Part shown: piece by piece, positions 1-10,037 of the stretch
How the letters are laid out: each line of letters starts with the position of its first letter
How positions within the stretch are numbered: position 1 is the first letter of the stretch
Assembly: GCA_036703315.1 (NCBI GenBank)
Contig: DATNPH010000223.1
Span: forward strand, 16,362 to 80,361
Source: DATNPH01 sp036703315
GTDB taxonomy: Bacteria > Cyanobacteriota > Cyanobacteriia > Cyanobacteriales > Coleofasciculaceae
DNA length: 64,000 nt
Direction of reading: 5' to 3'
Made by a program: the position numbers and the translations under genes
Notes under the pieces: generated by a model
Told to the model about the DNA's origin: nothing
Databases searched by the model: none
What the model saw: only the letters and a program-made list of their open reading frames with translations

Positions 1-3000
1 CTAGGGTATTGATTTGGACAGTACCGTTAATTCCAAACTCTGAACTAGCGGTAATATCACTCTGAGGAGTCAATCGGGGGCGGAACTCAAGCCCAAAGAT
101 GCCTTGTGTGGTGATGTTAATATTGCCTCCCCGCCCCTTGAAGGCATTGGCGGTAATATCACTATTTTCAGAAGGGACAGCAACAATGAAGTCAGCATCA
201 ATTTTAATGTTGCCGCCATCGCCACCCGCCAATGCTGTGCCAGCCGTTGTAGAAATTTCACTGCCACGGCGCAGTAGTAATAAATCCTCCGCCTGTAGTG
301 TAATGCCACCGCCAGTATTGCTTGCCGTTTTAGCAGAGATAAATCCTCGACTATCAAGGGTTATAGAGTTGGACTGAATCTGGATATCTCCACCTTGTCC
401 TGTTCCTTGACTATCTACAGCAATACCGGCACCGTCCTGCACGAGGGTAGTTCTGGGATTAAGAAAGATACTGCCACCGTTACCTGTTGAACCGACGCTT
501 GTGTTAGCAAACAGACCACTACCTGCCCCGGATAAGTTCACGCCATCCCGCACGGCTAAGGTAATATTCCCAGCATCGTTACTGCTAGCTGTGGAGGTAA
601 GGAGTCGTCCGCCGTTAGTGGCTTCAATACTATTCGCTGTGACAGTGATATTGCCTGCATTTCCTTGCCCCAACGTGCTGGCACTGATTTGAGCTTTATT
701 CGTTAAGGAGAGTAAGTCGGTTTGGATATCAATATTGCCACCCTGACCAAAGGCACCAGGATTCACAGCTGTGGAGATTGAGCTATTAGAGAGGAAGATA
801 GAGTTAGCTGCCTGCACAAAGATGTTTCCAGCTCTCCCAGCGCCAGAGGTAGCAGCTGATAGTTGAGCGCCATTTGTCAAAGCAACAGAGTTAGCTAGCA
901 CCTGAATAGTCCCACCAATTCCTGGTCCGATGGTAGCTGTAGATACCTCTGCTCCATCACGCACACTTAACCGTCCAGTTGTAATCCTCAAGTCTCCACT
1001 TTGACCTGTAGCCGTTGCTGGGTCTATCCTAAAACGCTGCAATGCCGGAATTGAGGAAATCCCCCTTATTCCAGATCCGGCTGATAAGCCGCTAGGGCGT
1101 CCATCGAGAGCTGTTCCCACCAGTTCTACTAACTCAGAGACGTTTACGGTGAGTTTGCCCCCTGCACCTTGAGCATAGGTAGCCGCTGAGACAAGCGCCC
1201 CATCTCGAACGGTCAATGTTCTGGTATTAAGGGTTAAGTCTCCACCCCTTCCAGTTCCTGCCGTACCTGTAGATATGCTGCTGGGCAGATTATCGCGTGC
1301 TGTTCCCACCAGTTCTACCGAGTTAGTTGCATTCACAACTAAATTGCCACTATTACCCTTTTGGAAAGTAGCGGCTAAGATGAGTGCCCCATCCCGAATG
1401 ATTAATCGGTCTGTATCAATCCGCAAGTTTCCAGCATCTCCAGAACCTGCCGTGGCAGTCAGTAGGGAACTCCGGGTTTGAAGTGTTGCAGAGGTACCAC
1501 TGAGTTCTACTAAATTCGCGGTTATGGTTAAATTTCCTGCCTTACCTGTGCTGATGATACCAGTCCCCTCTAATAAACCTGATAGGTCACCAGCTCCAGC
1601 TGAGACTATAGCGCCATCCCGGACAAACAATTGGGGAGTGACAATTGTGATATCTCCACCATTTCCAGAACCATAAGTTTCAGAAAATAAGGCACTAGGA
1701 GCTTCCTCATTGGTTGAAGTGCCAATCAGTTCCACTCGCTGTGAGGCATTCACGGTTAAATTCCCACCTTTACCTTGACTCAACGTAGAAGCTGATGCTT
1801 GTGCTCCACCTTGAATAAGTAACTTTCCAGTTGAGATTGTCAAGTTGCCAGCGTCTCCTAGGGATTGAGACGAAGAGAACAAGCCGATAGGAGTCACAAT
1901 CGGTTCCTCAAAGCCTGGGATAGGAATGTCAAGCAAGCCATCTACTGAGGTACTGATCAGTTCCACAGAATCTGAAGCGTTCACGATGAGATTTCCGCCC
2001 CGACCCTTACCAAGTGGCACATCAAACTCCGGACCACCAAGGGTGCTGGTTGTTATTACTCCATCTCTAACAATCAACTGCGCTGCATCAATTCTCAAGT
2101 CTCCGGCATCACCATCGCCAAATGTCAAAGTTGCGATAGCGGCGTTATCTCGAACCGTCAACCTCCCAGTTGTGATATTGAAATTTCCGGCATCGCCAGC
2201 CCCCGTTGTCGCCGCAAACAAGTTACTGCCAACCACTTCCACAGATTCTGGAGCAACCACAAACAAATTTCCTCCCCTCCCCGTTCCGGAAGTGGAAGCG
2301 GATACCTGTGTTCCATCCGTTAAGGAAACTGACCGCGCTTTAATCGCAATATCACCCCCTTTACCTGAACCAGAGGTATCGCTGAAGATGAAACTATTAG
2401 CAAGAGAAACGGCATCTTTGGCAATAAGGGTAATATTTCCAGCATTGCCAGAAGCAGAAGACGTATTGATTAAGCTGGTGTCTAGACTGCTTCTGGAGTC
2501 AACAATTACTGAACCCCCATTACCCGAAAAGCCGTTACCAAGACCAGACAAGTTGAGAAAGTTACGAAGGCTAGCAGGCAATTGATCCAAAGTATCAGCC
2601 GTGTTATCTGTAGTAACGATCGCTCCCACTGAAATCCTGCCACCTGGTAATGAGAGATTGGGCTTGTACTGATTAGTTAAAAAGACAACTCCATCAGCCG
2701 CATTGCCGCCCAACATAGCGATCGCACCGATGTTGATATCCGCACCTGTTGCCGTATTCGTAATCGTCGGTTTTCCCAGGAGGGAAGCATTGAATAGGTC
2801 GGTAAAAACTGTGTTGCCTGTCAGCCCTAGAGGACTACCGATTTCAGCTGGGTCTACTCCTGCACGTATGTCAAGAGTGGGTCGAAGTGCGCCATTAATA
2901 GATACTAATGTTCCATCCGACAGCCTAACGTCCTCAGCAATATAGTCAATTCCAGGTGTGCCTGTTTCTTTTCCTGTAATCCCAATCAGCCCAATGTTCA

Positions 3001-4075
3001 CCTGTCCCCCTGCCAAAATGTGTAGGGAGGTTCCTAGATAGCTGTCGAAACTGACATCCCCGACAGAGCGAATTATTGGGTCATAGGGACTATATAAATT
3101 GCCCAGCTTGCCATCCAATTGTTCAATGCGGAAACTGCCACCTGTGAAGTAATGGGCATCGCCTCCGACGGTATTAGCTGAGCGTAATAGTATATCCCCA
3201 AGCGAGTAAAAGCCACTGTTTGGGTGATTCAGGGCAAAGATATCTACCTTCTGATTGCCTTGCACAACCAGCTGACCACCCGATCTGGCAATGAAGGGAT
3301 GAGTGAGGCGATCGCGTATTTGCACAGTATCCGTTGCTTGCAGCGTCAAGTCACCACCTGCGTGTAGCTGACCCTGTAAGTTGAGATTCCCAGCTGCCAA
3401 AGTGAGATTTTTCCCTACAGCTAAATTCCCCGCATTAGCGATCGTCCCAGAGTGATTTGAGCCATACTGCAACCCCGGACGCAGATTGATTGTTAGTAAT
3501 GGTGGTGCTTCCGGGTTGGTGGCACTGAATTTTAAGCCATTGTCAAACACCAGACTGTTTGCCGTAGTTCCCATAAAGGAACCGGCAATGTCTAGCTGTG
3601 TATTGGGTCCAAAGATGATGCCATGGGGATTGAGCAAAAATAGATTTGCCCCTCCATTTACCCCCAATGTTCCCAGGATATTCGAGACGTTATTGCCTGT
3701 TACCCGCGTCAGAATAGTTTCAATCCCTACTGGATTGGCAAAATAGACTCGCAATCCCTCTCCCACATTGAATTGGTCGAAACTGTGGAACAGGTTTGTG
3801 CCTCGTGTTGCACCGCCTTCAATTAAGTCACCTGACAAACCCTTGACATTAGTATTAGGTGTAACAACAGAACGTTCAGTCCCCAAAGTGGCATCAGGGG
3901 CAATCTGAGCAAGGACATAACTTCCAGAAAATGCACTAGCCAAGTATCCCGTTAGGGTTATCGCTCCGCTCATCCTCAATACAATCAGCCTGAGAGTCTG
4001 CTGTACACGAAGAGAGTCCCATTTTACTAACCCAATTTTCAATAAGCAGCAACGACGCCACCAACTTACAGACAT
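1..4075 (-). CDS. Two-partner-secretion exoprotein, filamentous haemagglutinin-like (3' end missing)
   Basis: The minus-strand frame has no stop from the ATG at 4075 to the window edge, giving 1,358 residues of a longer protein. A GGGAGG ribosome site at 4085-4090 lies 9 bases upstream of the ATG. The N-terminus is basic with a hydrophobic stretch around residues 37-56 ending near VLAQ, which fits an export signal. Residues about 57-190 match the TPS secretion domain, including the motif NPHGIIFGPNTQLDIAGSF. The rest is glycine- and asparagine-rich repeats built on GNLxVNA-SVELVGT and RLxVRDGAxVSAAT, as expected of a right-handed beta-helix. By family knowledge such proteins are exported through a TpsB/Omp85-type pore and act in adhesion or aggregation. 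No TpsB partner gene is in the window. The family call is firm; the biological role is inferred. Confidence 0.9.
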   Translation of the reverse strand, partial: MSVSWWRRCCLLKIGLVKWDSLRVQQTLRLIVLRMSGAITLTGYLASAFSGSYVLAQIAPDATLGTERSVVTPNTNVKGLSGDLIEGGATRGTNLFHSFDQFNVGEGLRVYFANPVGIETILTRVTGNNVSNILGTLGVNGGANLFLLNPHGIIFGPNTQLDIAGSFMGTTANSLVFDNGLKFSATNPEAPPLLTINLRPGLQYGSNHSGTIANAGNLAVGKNLTLAAGNLNLQGQLHAGGDLTLQATDTVQIRDRLTHPFIARSGGQLVVQGNQKVDIFALNHPNSGFYSLGDILLRSANTVGGDAHYFTGGSFRIEQLDGKLGNLYSPYDPIIRSVGDVSFDSYLGTSLHILAGGQVNIGLIGITGKETGTPGIDYIAEDVRLSDGTLVSINGALRPTLDIRAGVDPAEIGSPLGLTGNTVFTDLFNASLLGKPTITNTATGADINIGAIAMLGGNAADGVVFLTNQYKPNLSLPGGRISVGAIVTTDNTADTLDQLPASLRNFLNLSGLGNGFSGNGGSVIVDSRSSLDTSLINTSSASGNAGNITLIAKDAVSLANSFIFSDTSGSGKGGDIAIKARSVSLTDGTQVSASTSGTGRGGNLFVVAPESVEVVGSNLFAATTGAGDAGNFNITTGRLTVRDNAAIATLTFGDGDAGDLRIDAAQLIVRDGVITTSTLGGPEFDVPLGKGRGGNLIVNASDSVELISTSVDGLLDIPIPGFEEPIVTPIGLFSSSQSLGDAGNLTISTGKLLIQGGAQASASTLSQGKGGNLTVNASQRVELIGTSTNEEAPSALFSETYGSGNGGDITIVTPQLFVRDGAIVSAGAGDLSGLLEGTGIISTGKAGNLTITANLVELSGTSATLQTRSSLLTATAGSGDAGNLRIDTDRLIIRDGALILAATFQKGNSGNLVVNATNSVELVGTARDNLPSSISTGTAGTGRGGDLTLNTRTLTVRDGALVSAATYAQGAGGKLTVNVSELVELVGTALDGRPSGLSAGSGIRGISSIPALQRFRIDPATATGQSGDLRITTGRLSVRDGAEVSTATIGPGIGGTIQVLANSVALTNGAQLSAATSGAGRAGNIFVQAANSIFLSNSSISTAVNPGAFGQGGNIDIQTDLLSLTNKAQISASTLGQGNAGNITVTANSIEATNGGRLLTSTASSNDAGNITLAVRDGVNLSGAGSGLFANTSVGSTGNGGSIFLNPRTTLVQDGAGIAVDSQGTGQGGDIQIQSNSITLDSRGFISAKTASNTGGGITLQAEDLLLLRRGSEISTTAGTALAGGDGGNIKIDADFIVAVPSENSDITANAFKGRGGNINITTQGIFGLEFRPRLTPQSDITASSEFGINGTVQINTL

Positions 4076-4392
4076 CCTTAGTCGCCTCCCCAGAATCCGC
4101 ATCAGTTTTACCAGATGCAATGAAAACGGTATCTCCCCTTCTGCCGCTGTTGATGCACCCTGTTAGACGTATCTATCTATGGAAAGATATTTAGATGCCA
4201 TCTAGTATAGATAGCTACAATAGCGATCGCACAGATCAGAACAATTACGAATTTTTGCTAATCGTCTAAGCTGCAAAACCGTTATGTGGCAAGCCATTTC
4301 TCCAAACTACTGACCAAAAAATTGGGGAAGGTGGGGAATGAGGGAGATGAGAGAGGTAACTTCCCCAACTTCCCCAGCTTCCCTACCTCTGT
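4076..4392. other. Intergenic region between adhesin start and cyclase end
   Basis: This stretch lies upstream of the adhesin and downstream of the cyclase, both on the minus strand. It contains the adhesin ribosome site at 4085-4090, AT-rich sequence with repeated TAGATGCC/TATAGATAG words at 4170-4220 that could hold the adhesin promoter, one HIP1 site, and the hairpin listed separately at 4324-4375. No coding potential was seen. Confidence 0.5.
4324..4375 (-). terminator. Putative terminator hairpin after the CHASE2 cyclase gene
   Basis: A 15-base inverted repeat, GGGGAAGGTGGGGAA at 4324-4338 and TTCCCCAACTTCCCC at 4361-4375, has one mismatch and a 22-base loop. It lies about 20 bases beyond the cyclase stop. 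No clear U-run follows, so factor-independent termination is uncertain. Confidence 0.45.
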
Positions 4393-6363
4393 TCATTGAC
4401 CGCTTGATAATTGGCTGCGTTGAGTGGTAACCGGGGTTTGTGTATCCAACCGCCATCCTGCAACTCGGTAAACATCTACCATTTGCTGTTTACCTTTGAG
4501 GGCTAACAATCCCCAAGATTCAAGCTCAAACCGATCCTGAAGATGAACTAGGGTTTCGTACCCGATTAAGATACGACAATTAGTGGGTTGGCGATGTTTC
4601 TCACAACTTTCGAGACGGGAAGCAATATTAACGCTGTCGCCAATCACACCGTATTCCAAGCGATCTTTACCACCTAAACTGCCAGCAACAACCGGACCTG
4701 TGAAAATCCCAATACGCATCTGAATGAGTGGTAAACCAAGACGTTGCCAGTTCTGGTTCATTTCCTGTAGGCGATCGCTGATTGCCATCGCGCAAGCCAC
4801 TGCCGCTCTAGCATCCTCTGCTACCTCTCTGGTATCAAGGCGGCAAGTTGGCACCCCAAAAACTGCCATGACTCCATCACCCGTAAATTTGTTGACGATG
4901 CCTTGACGTTTTATCACTTCTTGGGTGATGACACCGAGAAATTTATTTAACCACTCCAGCAACTCTTCGGGGGTCATTTGCTCTGAGGTGGTACTGAAAT
5001 CTTTAATATCAACAAATAGCATAGTTGCCGTGAGGCGGATTCCGGGGAGTTTGCCCGACTTGATCAAGTGATCGCGACCTTGCCAAAGTGCTTGAGCAAT
5101 CTGTGGGGAGGTATTCTGACCCAATAGCGTCATCACTATTTTTTGCTTTAGCTGGGCGTGATACGCTCGATAGGAAACGACAACTCCTACTGCCAAGAGA
5201 AATCCTAAAGCTGGGGAAGCTAACGGTATCCATCCACCGTTTATAAACAAGTAAAAGCAGGCGCTTGCGCAAGCACTTACACCGATGGCGGTGCTAATAC
5301 TCAAACTCACAGGATGATAAGTTATCCGACCCGCAATAGCTCCAAGCAAAATCCAGCCAGTGATCCACAGCACCTCTACCCATTCAGGCCAAAACCAAAA
5401 TAGATAGCGCTCGCCCGTAGTCGCATCGAGCAGCTGGCTCACCATCTGGGCATGAAGCACAACCCCAGGCATCTGGTAATTTCCCTTAAGGGCAGGACTA
5501 TAAGGAGTATTGAATAAGTCCTTAAGACTTGGAGCTGTCGAGCCGATAAGCACAATTTTGTCTTTGACCCAACTTGGATCGAGCCGCCCGGAGAGAACCT
5601 CGTTAAAGGAGACTTGTCGAGCGACGTTGTCAGGTGAGCGGTAGTTGAGCAAGATTTGATAGCCACTGGCTTCAACTGTTTGGTAGCCGCCAGAATTTGG
5701 CTTTAATGGCAAAAATGTTGCCTTACCCAACTGAAGGTTACCGGGATGGCTCTGGCTGTCTTGAGGAGTGATGCCTTGCTGTTTGAGGTAGGCAAGCGCT
5801 AAACGCAGGGAAAAAGAATAAAGAGTACCGCTTTCGGTTCGAGCAAACAATATATTGCGGCGGACGACATTATCTGGGTCAATGGGCAGCTCGTTGAAAC
5901 CAATTTGATTTTTCGGAACCTCTGGAGGCGCTGATGTTCCGGCGCGAGTATCAATATTCTGAATTGCAATTAAATTCGGTTGTTTGAGTTGAGCAACCAG
6001 TTCGTTGTAACCCGGTTCCATCGGGATATTGCGATACAAATCTAGACCAATGGCTGCTGGTTGCAGAGCTTGTAATTTCCCTAGCAGTTGCGCTAAAACC
6101 TGATCTGAGATCGGCCATCGCTTTTGGTCTTGGATGTCTTTCTCGGTAATAGCAATCACGAGAATCCGGGGGTCAGGTGCTGTTTTCTGAGGTCGCAGAC
6201 GCACCAGTTCATCAAAGGCGATAAGTTCTAGAGACTGTAGTCCACCGAGATGCCGCACTCCCAGTAGAGTACCAGTGACGGCGATTGCCCCCATTACGAC
6301 AACTGGCATACTTACCAATTTTTGCCAGGAAATACTAAGCTTTTGAGCTAGGCTGAAGATCAT
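4393..6363 (-). CDS. CHASE2 domain adenylate/guanylate cyclase
   Basis: This 656-residue membrane protein makes a cyclic nucleotide in response to a signal sensed outside the cytoplasm. An N-terminal membrane segment (about 21-39) is followed by a CHASE2 sensory domain (about 45-330), three closely spaced membrane helices (about 334-400) and a class III cyclase domain (about 445-620). The cyclase has the two metal-binding aspartates in VDIKDFS (D452, D455), the KFTGDGVMAVFG loop and GVIGDSVNIASRLE. The length and domain order are typical of cyanobacterial CHASE2 cyclases. Adenylate is more likely than guanylate as product, but the specificity residues were not resolved. It is transcribed away from the neighbouring transporter gene. 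Confidence 0.92.
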   Translation of the reverse strand: MIFSLAQKLSISWQKLVSMPVVVMGAIAVTGTLLGVRHLGGLQSLELIAFDELVRLRPQKTAPDPRILVIAITEKDIQDQKRWPISDQVLAQLLGKLQALQPAAIGLDLYRNIPMEPGYNELVAQLKQPNLIAIQNIDTRAGTSAPPEVPKNQIGFNELPIDPDNVVRRNILFARTESGTLYSFSLRLALAYLKQQGITPQDSQSHPGNLQLGKATFLPLKPNSGGYQTVEASGYQILLNYRSPDNVARQVSFNEVLSGRLDPSWVKDKIVLIGSTAPSLKDLFNTPYSPALKGNYQMPGVVLHAQMVSQLLDATTGERYLFWFWPEWVEVLWITGWILLGAIAGRITYHPVSLSISTAIGVSACASACFYLFINGGWIPLASPALGFLLAVGVVVSYRAYHAQLKQKIVMTLLGQNTSPQIAQALWQGRDHLIKSGKLPGIRLTATMLFVDIKDFSTTSEQMTPEELLEWLNKFLGVITQEVIKRQGIVNKFTGDGVMAVFGVPTCRLDTREVAEDARAAVACAMAISDRLQEMNQNWQRLGLPLIQMRIGIFTGPVVAGSLGGKDRLEYGVIGDSVNIASRLESCEKHRQPTNCRILIGYETLVHLQDRFELESWGLLALKGKQQMVDVYRVAGWRLDTQTPVTTQRSQLSSGQ

Positions 6364-6893
6364 AAGTGATAGATGCTTTAGATTCTATATAAGCCCATTC
6401 ACAGCACCAAAGGGAGAACGACGCTCTTTTCGCCCCGCGATTAAACAGGCAACCAGGAGCGAAAACGATTAGCAATTTCTTTCTCCAAAATAAAAATCCT
6501 TATGTACCCCTGCGATTTCAGGATAAATCTGGGTTACTTGTGTGAGCCAGGACTTGGTTAATGCCGTCAATCTTTAGAGAATTGAGGTCTGACAATAGGC
6601 GTTTATCACTGTAGATGCATTACCTGCCAAGTCAAGGAACAGGGGAAGTTTGTGCAACATTTGTTGGAGCAGACTTTCATCACATTATTACATTCTTGGG
6701 ATAGGGGGAGACGCCCCTCAGGTCAATGTCTTGCGCCAAGATTGTGAATTCAACTTAAACACAGCAAGCCAAAAATTGTCTCAATAGCAGTGCTGGGAGG
6801 CATAGTACTACAAAGATCTGACTTTTTAGCGATCGCTCCCTTTGGGAAGGTACATGTAATATATAAGTTGGCGACAATTCTTAAAAAATATTC
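6364..6893. promoter_or_regulatory. Divergent intergenic region, cyclase and BT1 transporter
   Basis: These 530 bases separate two genes transcribed away from each other, so both promoters should lie here. A HIP1 site at about 6830 and an AT-rich TAATATATAAG word at about 6857-6867 lie 25-35 bases upstream of the transporter ATG and could be a -10 region. No convincing ribosome site precedes that ATG. No small gene or RNA was recognised. Confidence 0.35.
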
Positions 6894-8348
6894 ATGATTG
6901 TTTCCCAATCCGGATTAGACAAGCTTAAAGAATCTTTAAAAGAAAAAGTATTCTTTGGCAACGAACCAACGATTGAGTTGATTGCCATCTTAATCGTCTA
7001 CTTTGTCCAGGGAATTCTGGGGCTAGCCCGTTTGGCGGTTAGCTTTTTCTTGAAAGATGAACTAGCACTAAGTCCTGCTCAGGTAGCAGCCCTGATGGGT
7101 ATTGCCGCCTTACCCTGGGTGATTAAGCCGTTGTTTGGCTTTCTTTCAGACGGGCTTCCAATATTGGGCTACCGTAGACGCCCCTATTTGATCTTATCTG
7201 GACTGATGGGGACAGTAGCTTGGCTATGTCTAGCGACTGTGGTCAATACCGCTTGGGCGGCAACCAGTGCTATTCTTTTGAGTTCTGTGTCTGTCGCAAT
7301 TAGTGACGTGATTGTAGACTCGCTGGTTGTGGAACGAGCGCGACGAGAATCTCTCAGTAACTCGGGTTCTCTGCAATCTCTCACTTGGGGTGCTTCAGCA
7401 GTCGGAGGCTTGATCACGGCTTATCTGAGTGGTTGGCTCTTGCAACACTTCAGTACCCAAACAGTCTTCGCCATTACCGCTACGTTCCCTCTGCTTGTCT
7501 CCGCAGTTGCCGGGTTCATTGCTGAAGAACCCGTAGGCTCACGCTCCGGCTTATCCACTGTTCGGAACCAAATCAAGCAGCTACGGGGTGCGATTACTCA
7601 AAAAGCAATTTGGTTGCCTACAGCTTTTATCTTTGTATGGCAAGCGACACCATCAGCCGATTCAGCATTTTTCTATTTCACGACCAATGAGCTGGGGTTT
7701 CAACCTGAATTTTTAGGGCGTGTGCGCTTGGTAACCAGCCTTGCATCTCTGATTGGCGTCTGGCTATTCCAGCGCTTTTTCAAGAACATTCCTTTCCGAC
7801 GCCTGATGGGTTGGACGACGGTGATCTCTGCTGTATTGGGGATGAGTGCTCTCATCCTCGTCACCCATACCAATCGCACTTTGGGTATTGACGACCACTG
7901 GTTCAGCTTGGGAGACAGCCTCATCCTCACGGTGATGGGACAGATTGCCTTCATGCCAGTTCTGGTACTTGCGGCGCGACTGTGTCCAGAAGGTGTGGAA
8001 GCAACCTTGTTTGCCCTTTTGATGTCGGTTTCAAACTTGGGAGGGCTGTTGTCCCACGAAATGGGAGCCTTACTTACGCATTGGCTGGGTGTCACGGAGA
8101 CTAACTTTGACAAGCTTTGGCTCTTGGTCGTAATTACGAATGTCTCACGTTTATTGCCTCTGCCATTTCTAGGGTGGTTACCAATGGCTGACCCACAACT
8201 GGATATTCAATCTGTAGGCAGTTCTAGGTCATTGCCTCAAGCAGAAATCTTTGAATCTCATGCTGCTGGTTCCCAAGCGGAACCGCAGTTCCTGCCGGAC
8301 TTGATTCCAGACTTCATGCGCACGCCAGTTGAAGAACCCGTTGAATAG
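6894..8348 (+). CDS. Folate/biopterin transporter, BT1 family (MFS-like)
   Basis: This 484-residue integral membrane protein has about 12 hydrophobic segments. The signature around residues 70-105, WVIKPLFGFLSD followed by YRRRPYL, is typical of the BT1/FBT family. Cyanobacterial members of this family, such as the Synechocystis folate transporter, move folates or pterins across the plasma membrane. The protein ends in a roughly 50-residue hydrophilic tail. The ATG at 6894 gives the usual family N-terminus with a short cytoplasmic leader. The carotenoid oxygenase gene starts 95 bases downstream on the same strand and may be co-transcribed. The exact substrate is not shown by sequence. Confidence 0.88.
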   Translation: MIVSQSGLDKLKESLKEKVFFGNEPTIELIAILIVYFVQGILGLARLAVSFFLKDELALSPAQVAALMGIAALPWVIKPLFGFLSDGLPILGYRRRPYLILSGLMGTVAWLCLATVVNTAWAATSAILLSSVSVAISDVIVDSLVVERARRESLSNSGSLQSLTWGASAVGGLITAYLSGWLLQHFSTQTVFAITATFPLLVSAVAGFIAEEPVGSRSGLSTVRNQIKQLRGAITQKAIWLPTAFIFVWQATPSADSAFFYFTTNELGFQPEFLGRVRLVTSLASLIGVWLFQRFFKNIPFRRLMGWTTVISAVLGMSALILVTHTNRTLGIDDHWFSLGDSLILTVMGQIAFMPVLVLAARLCPEGVEATLFALLMSVSNLGGLLSHEMGALLTHWLGVTETNFDKLWLLVVITNVSRLLPLPFLGWLPMADPQLDIQSVGSSRSLPQAEIFESHAAGSQAEPQFLPDLIPDFMRTPVEEPVE

Positions 8349-8443
8349 AAGGCGTGAGTTTTGCAGAAAAACCCTCAATTCAGTAGAGACGTAATAGATT
8401 CTGCACTTCTACATTTCAATTACGGACTCTTTAAGAAAAAAAT

Positions 8444-9934
8444 ATGCAGGCTATACCGACAAAAGAACGATTTTCGGTACCCGTATCAGAGGTACCCTAT
8501 GAGCGCAACGATTGGAAAAACGGTTATCAATCCCAACCTAATGAGTACGACTATTGGATTGATGACGTTGAAGGGGAGATTCCTGCGGCGCTTCATGGCA
8601 CCTTGTTTCGCAATGGTCCTGGCTTACTAGAAGTCAATGGTCAGCGTATTCATCACCCCTTTGATGGAGATGGGATGATTAGTGCGATCGCATTTAATGA
8701 CGGTCGTGCTCACTTCCGCAATCGATTTGTTCGCACCGAAGGCTTCATCAGAGAACAGAAAGAAGGAAAAATTCTCTATCGTGGCGTTTTCGGCACCCAA
8801 AAGCCTGGGGGTTGGTTAGCCAATGCCTTTGATGTCCAACTCAAAAACATTGCCAATACCAACATCCTTTACTGGGGTGGCAAACTCCTCGCATTATGGG
8901 AAGCCGCTGAACCCCACCGCTTAGACCCGAAAACGCTAGAAACGCTCGGGAAAGACTACCTGGATGGTGTTTTGGAAGAGGGGAACGCCTTTGCTGCCCA
9001 CCCTCGGATAGACCCAAACTGTCAGCAGGATAATGGTGCGCCTTGTCTTGTAAACTTTGCCATCAAACCGGGTCTTTCTAGCACGATTACCATTTACGAA
9101 TTCGACCCAGTCGGCAAACTCCTGCGGCGTCAATCGAGAAGTATTCCTGGCTTCGCGTTCATCCACGACTTTGCGATTACGCCGAACTACTGCATATTCT
9201 TCCAAAATCCTGTCAGCTTTAATCCGATTCCCTTCATGTTGGGATTCCGGGGGGCTGGTGAGTGTGTGAAGTTCGATCCAGGTAAGCCCACTCGTATTGT
9301 GGTGATTCCTCGTAATCCCCATGAACCAATGCAGCTTTTGGAAACCGAATCAGGTTTTGTTTTCCACCACGCTAATGCGTTTGAGCAAGATGGCGGGATT
9401 TGCATTGACTCAATTTGCTATGACAAATTGCCTGAAGTTGAACCGAATAGCGATTTCCGGGCAGTTGATTTTGATGCGATCGCACCGGGGCAACTTTGGC
9501 GGTTTACGCTCAATTTGAATGAGCAAACCGTGGAACGTCGGCTTTTGGAAGAGCGTTGTTGTGAGTTTCCCTACGTTCATCCCAACTGTGTAGGACGCCC
9601 TTACCGCTACCTGTTCATGGGTGCTGCCCATAGGGAGAGGGGTAACGCGCCGCTACAAGCAATTCTCAAACTGGATGTGACAACAGGTGAGGAACAAGTC
9701 TGGAGTGGGGCACCCAAAGGTTATGTGAGTGAGCCAATCTTTGTTGGGCGACCTGATGGCAACGGTGAAGATGATGGCTGGGTGATAACGTTAGTTTATG
9801 ATGCCAGCAAGCATCGCTCTGATGTCGTGATTTTAGATGGTCGTGACTTGAATCAAGGACCAGTAGCGCGGTTACACCTGAAGCATCACATTCCCTACGG
9901 TTTGCATGGTAGCTGGACACCTAATGTGTTTTAG
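8444..9934 (+). CDS. Carotenoid cleavage oxygenase, apocarotenoid-15,15'-oxygenase type
   Basis: The 496-residue protein belongs to the RPE65/carotenoid oxygenase family, seven-bladed propellers with an iron held by four histidines. Candidate ligands are in AAHPRID, FIHDFAI, FVFHHANAF and the C-terminal GLHGSWTPNVF (about His488). The conserved N-terminal LRNGPGL-type motif appears as LFRNGPGLLEVNG. Length and sequence style match cyanobacterial ACO/Diox1, which cleaves apocarotenals to retinal-like products; the substrate here is inferred. The ATG at 8444 gives the standard family start, although the preceding A-rich leader lacks a clear ribosome site. A strong hairpin follows the stop. Confidence 0.92.
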   Translation: MQAIPTKERFSVPVSEVPYERNDWKNGYQSQPNEYDYWIDDVEGEIPAALHGTLFRNGPGLLEVNGQRIHHPFDGDGMISAIAFNDGRAHFRNRFVRTEGFIREQKEGKILYRGVFGTQKPGGWLANAFDVQLKNIANTNILYWGGKLLALWEAAEPHRLDPKTLETLGKDYLDGVLEEGNAFAAHPRIDPNCQQDNGAPCLVNFAIKPGLSSTITIYEFDPVGKLLRRQSRSIPGFAFIHDFAITPNYCIFFQNPVSFNPIPFMLGFRGAGECVKFDPGKPTRIVVIPRNPHEPMQLLETESGFVFHHANAFEQDGGICIDSICYDKLPEVEPNSDFRAVDFDAIAPGQLWRFTLNLNEQTVERRLLEERCCEFPYVHPNCVGRPYRYLFMGAAHRERGNAPLQAILKLDVTTGEEQVWSGAPKGYVSEPIFVGRPDGNGEDDGWVITLVYDASKHRSDVVILDGRDLNQGPVARLHLKHHIPYGLHGSWTPNVF

Positions 9935-9959
9935 TTAGACTGAAATTTTTCTCACTTAG

Positions 9960-10005
9960 AGCGATCGCGCTTTGATAAGGCAGATGCTGAAGAAGCGCGA
10001 TCGCT
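9960..10005. terminator. Bidirectional terminator hairpin built from two HIP1 sites
   Basis: A perfect 13-base inverted repeat, AGCGATCGCGCTT at 9960-9972 and AAGCGCGATCGCT at 9993-10005, with a 20-base loop, is followed on the plus strand by TTTTG. It sits between two convergent genes, so it could end transcripts from both sides. Each arm contains a complete GCGATCGC octamer. Confidence 0.7.
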
Positions 10006-10037
10006 TTTGCCTTTAACCTTCAACCTGCTACTCTGGT

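Noticed and set aside
1926..2585. 219-codon open frame on the plus strand
   Set aside because: It is antisense to the adhesin, whose minus-strand frame is continuous and matches a known family; the composition is a mirror of its repeats.
8361..8630. 89-codon frame overlapping the start of the carotenoid oxygenase gene
   Set aside because: It overlaps the oxygenase coding sequence in another frame and resembles no protein family.
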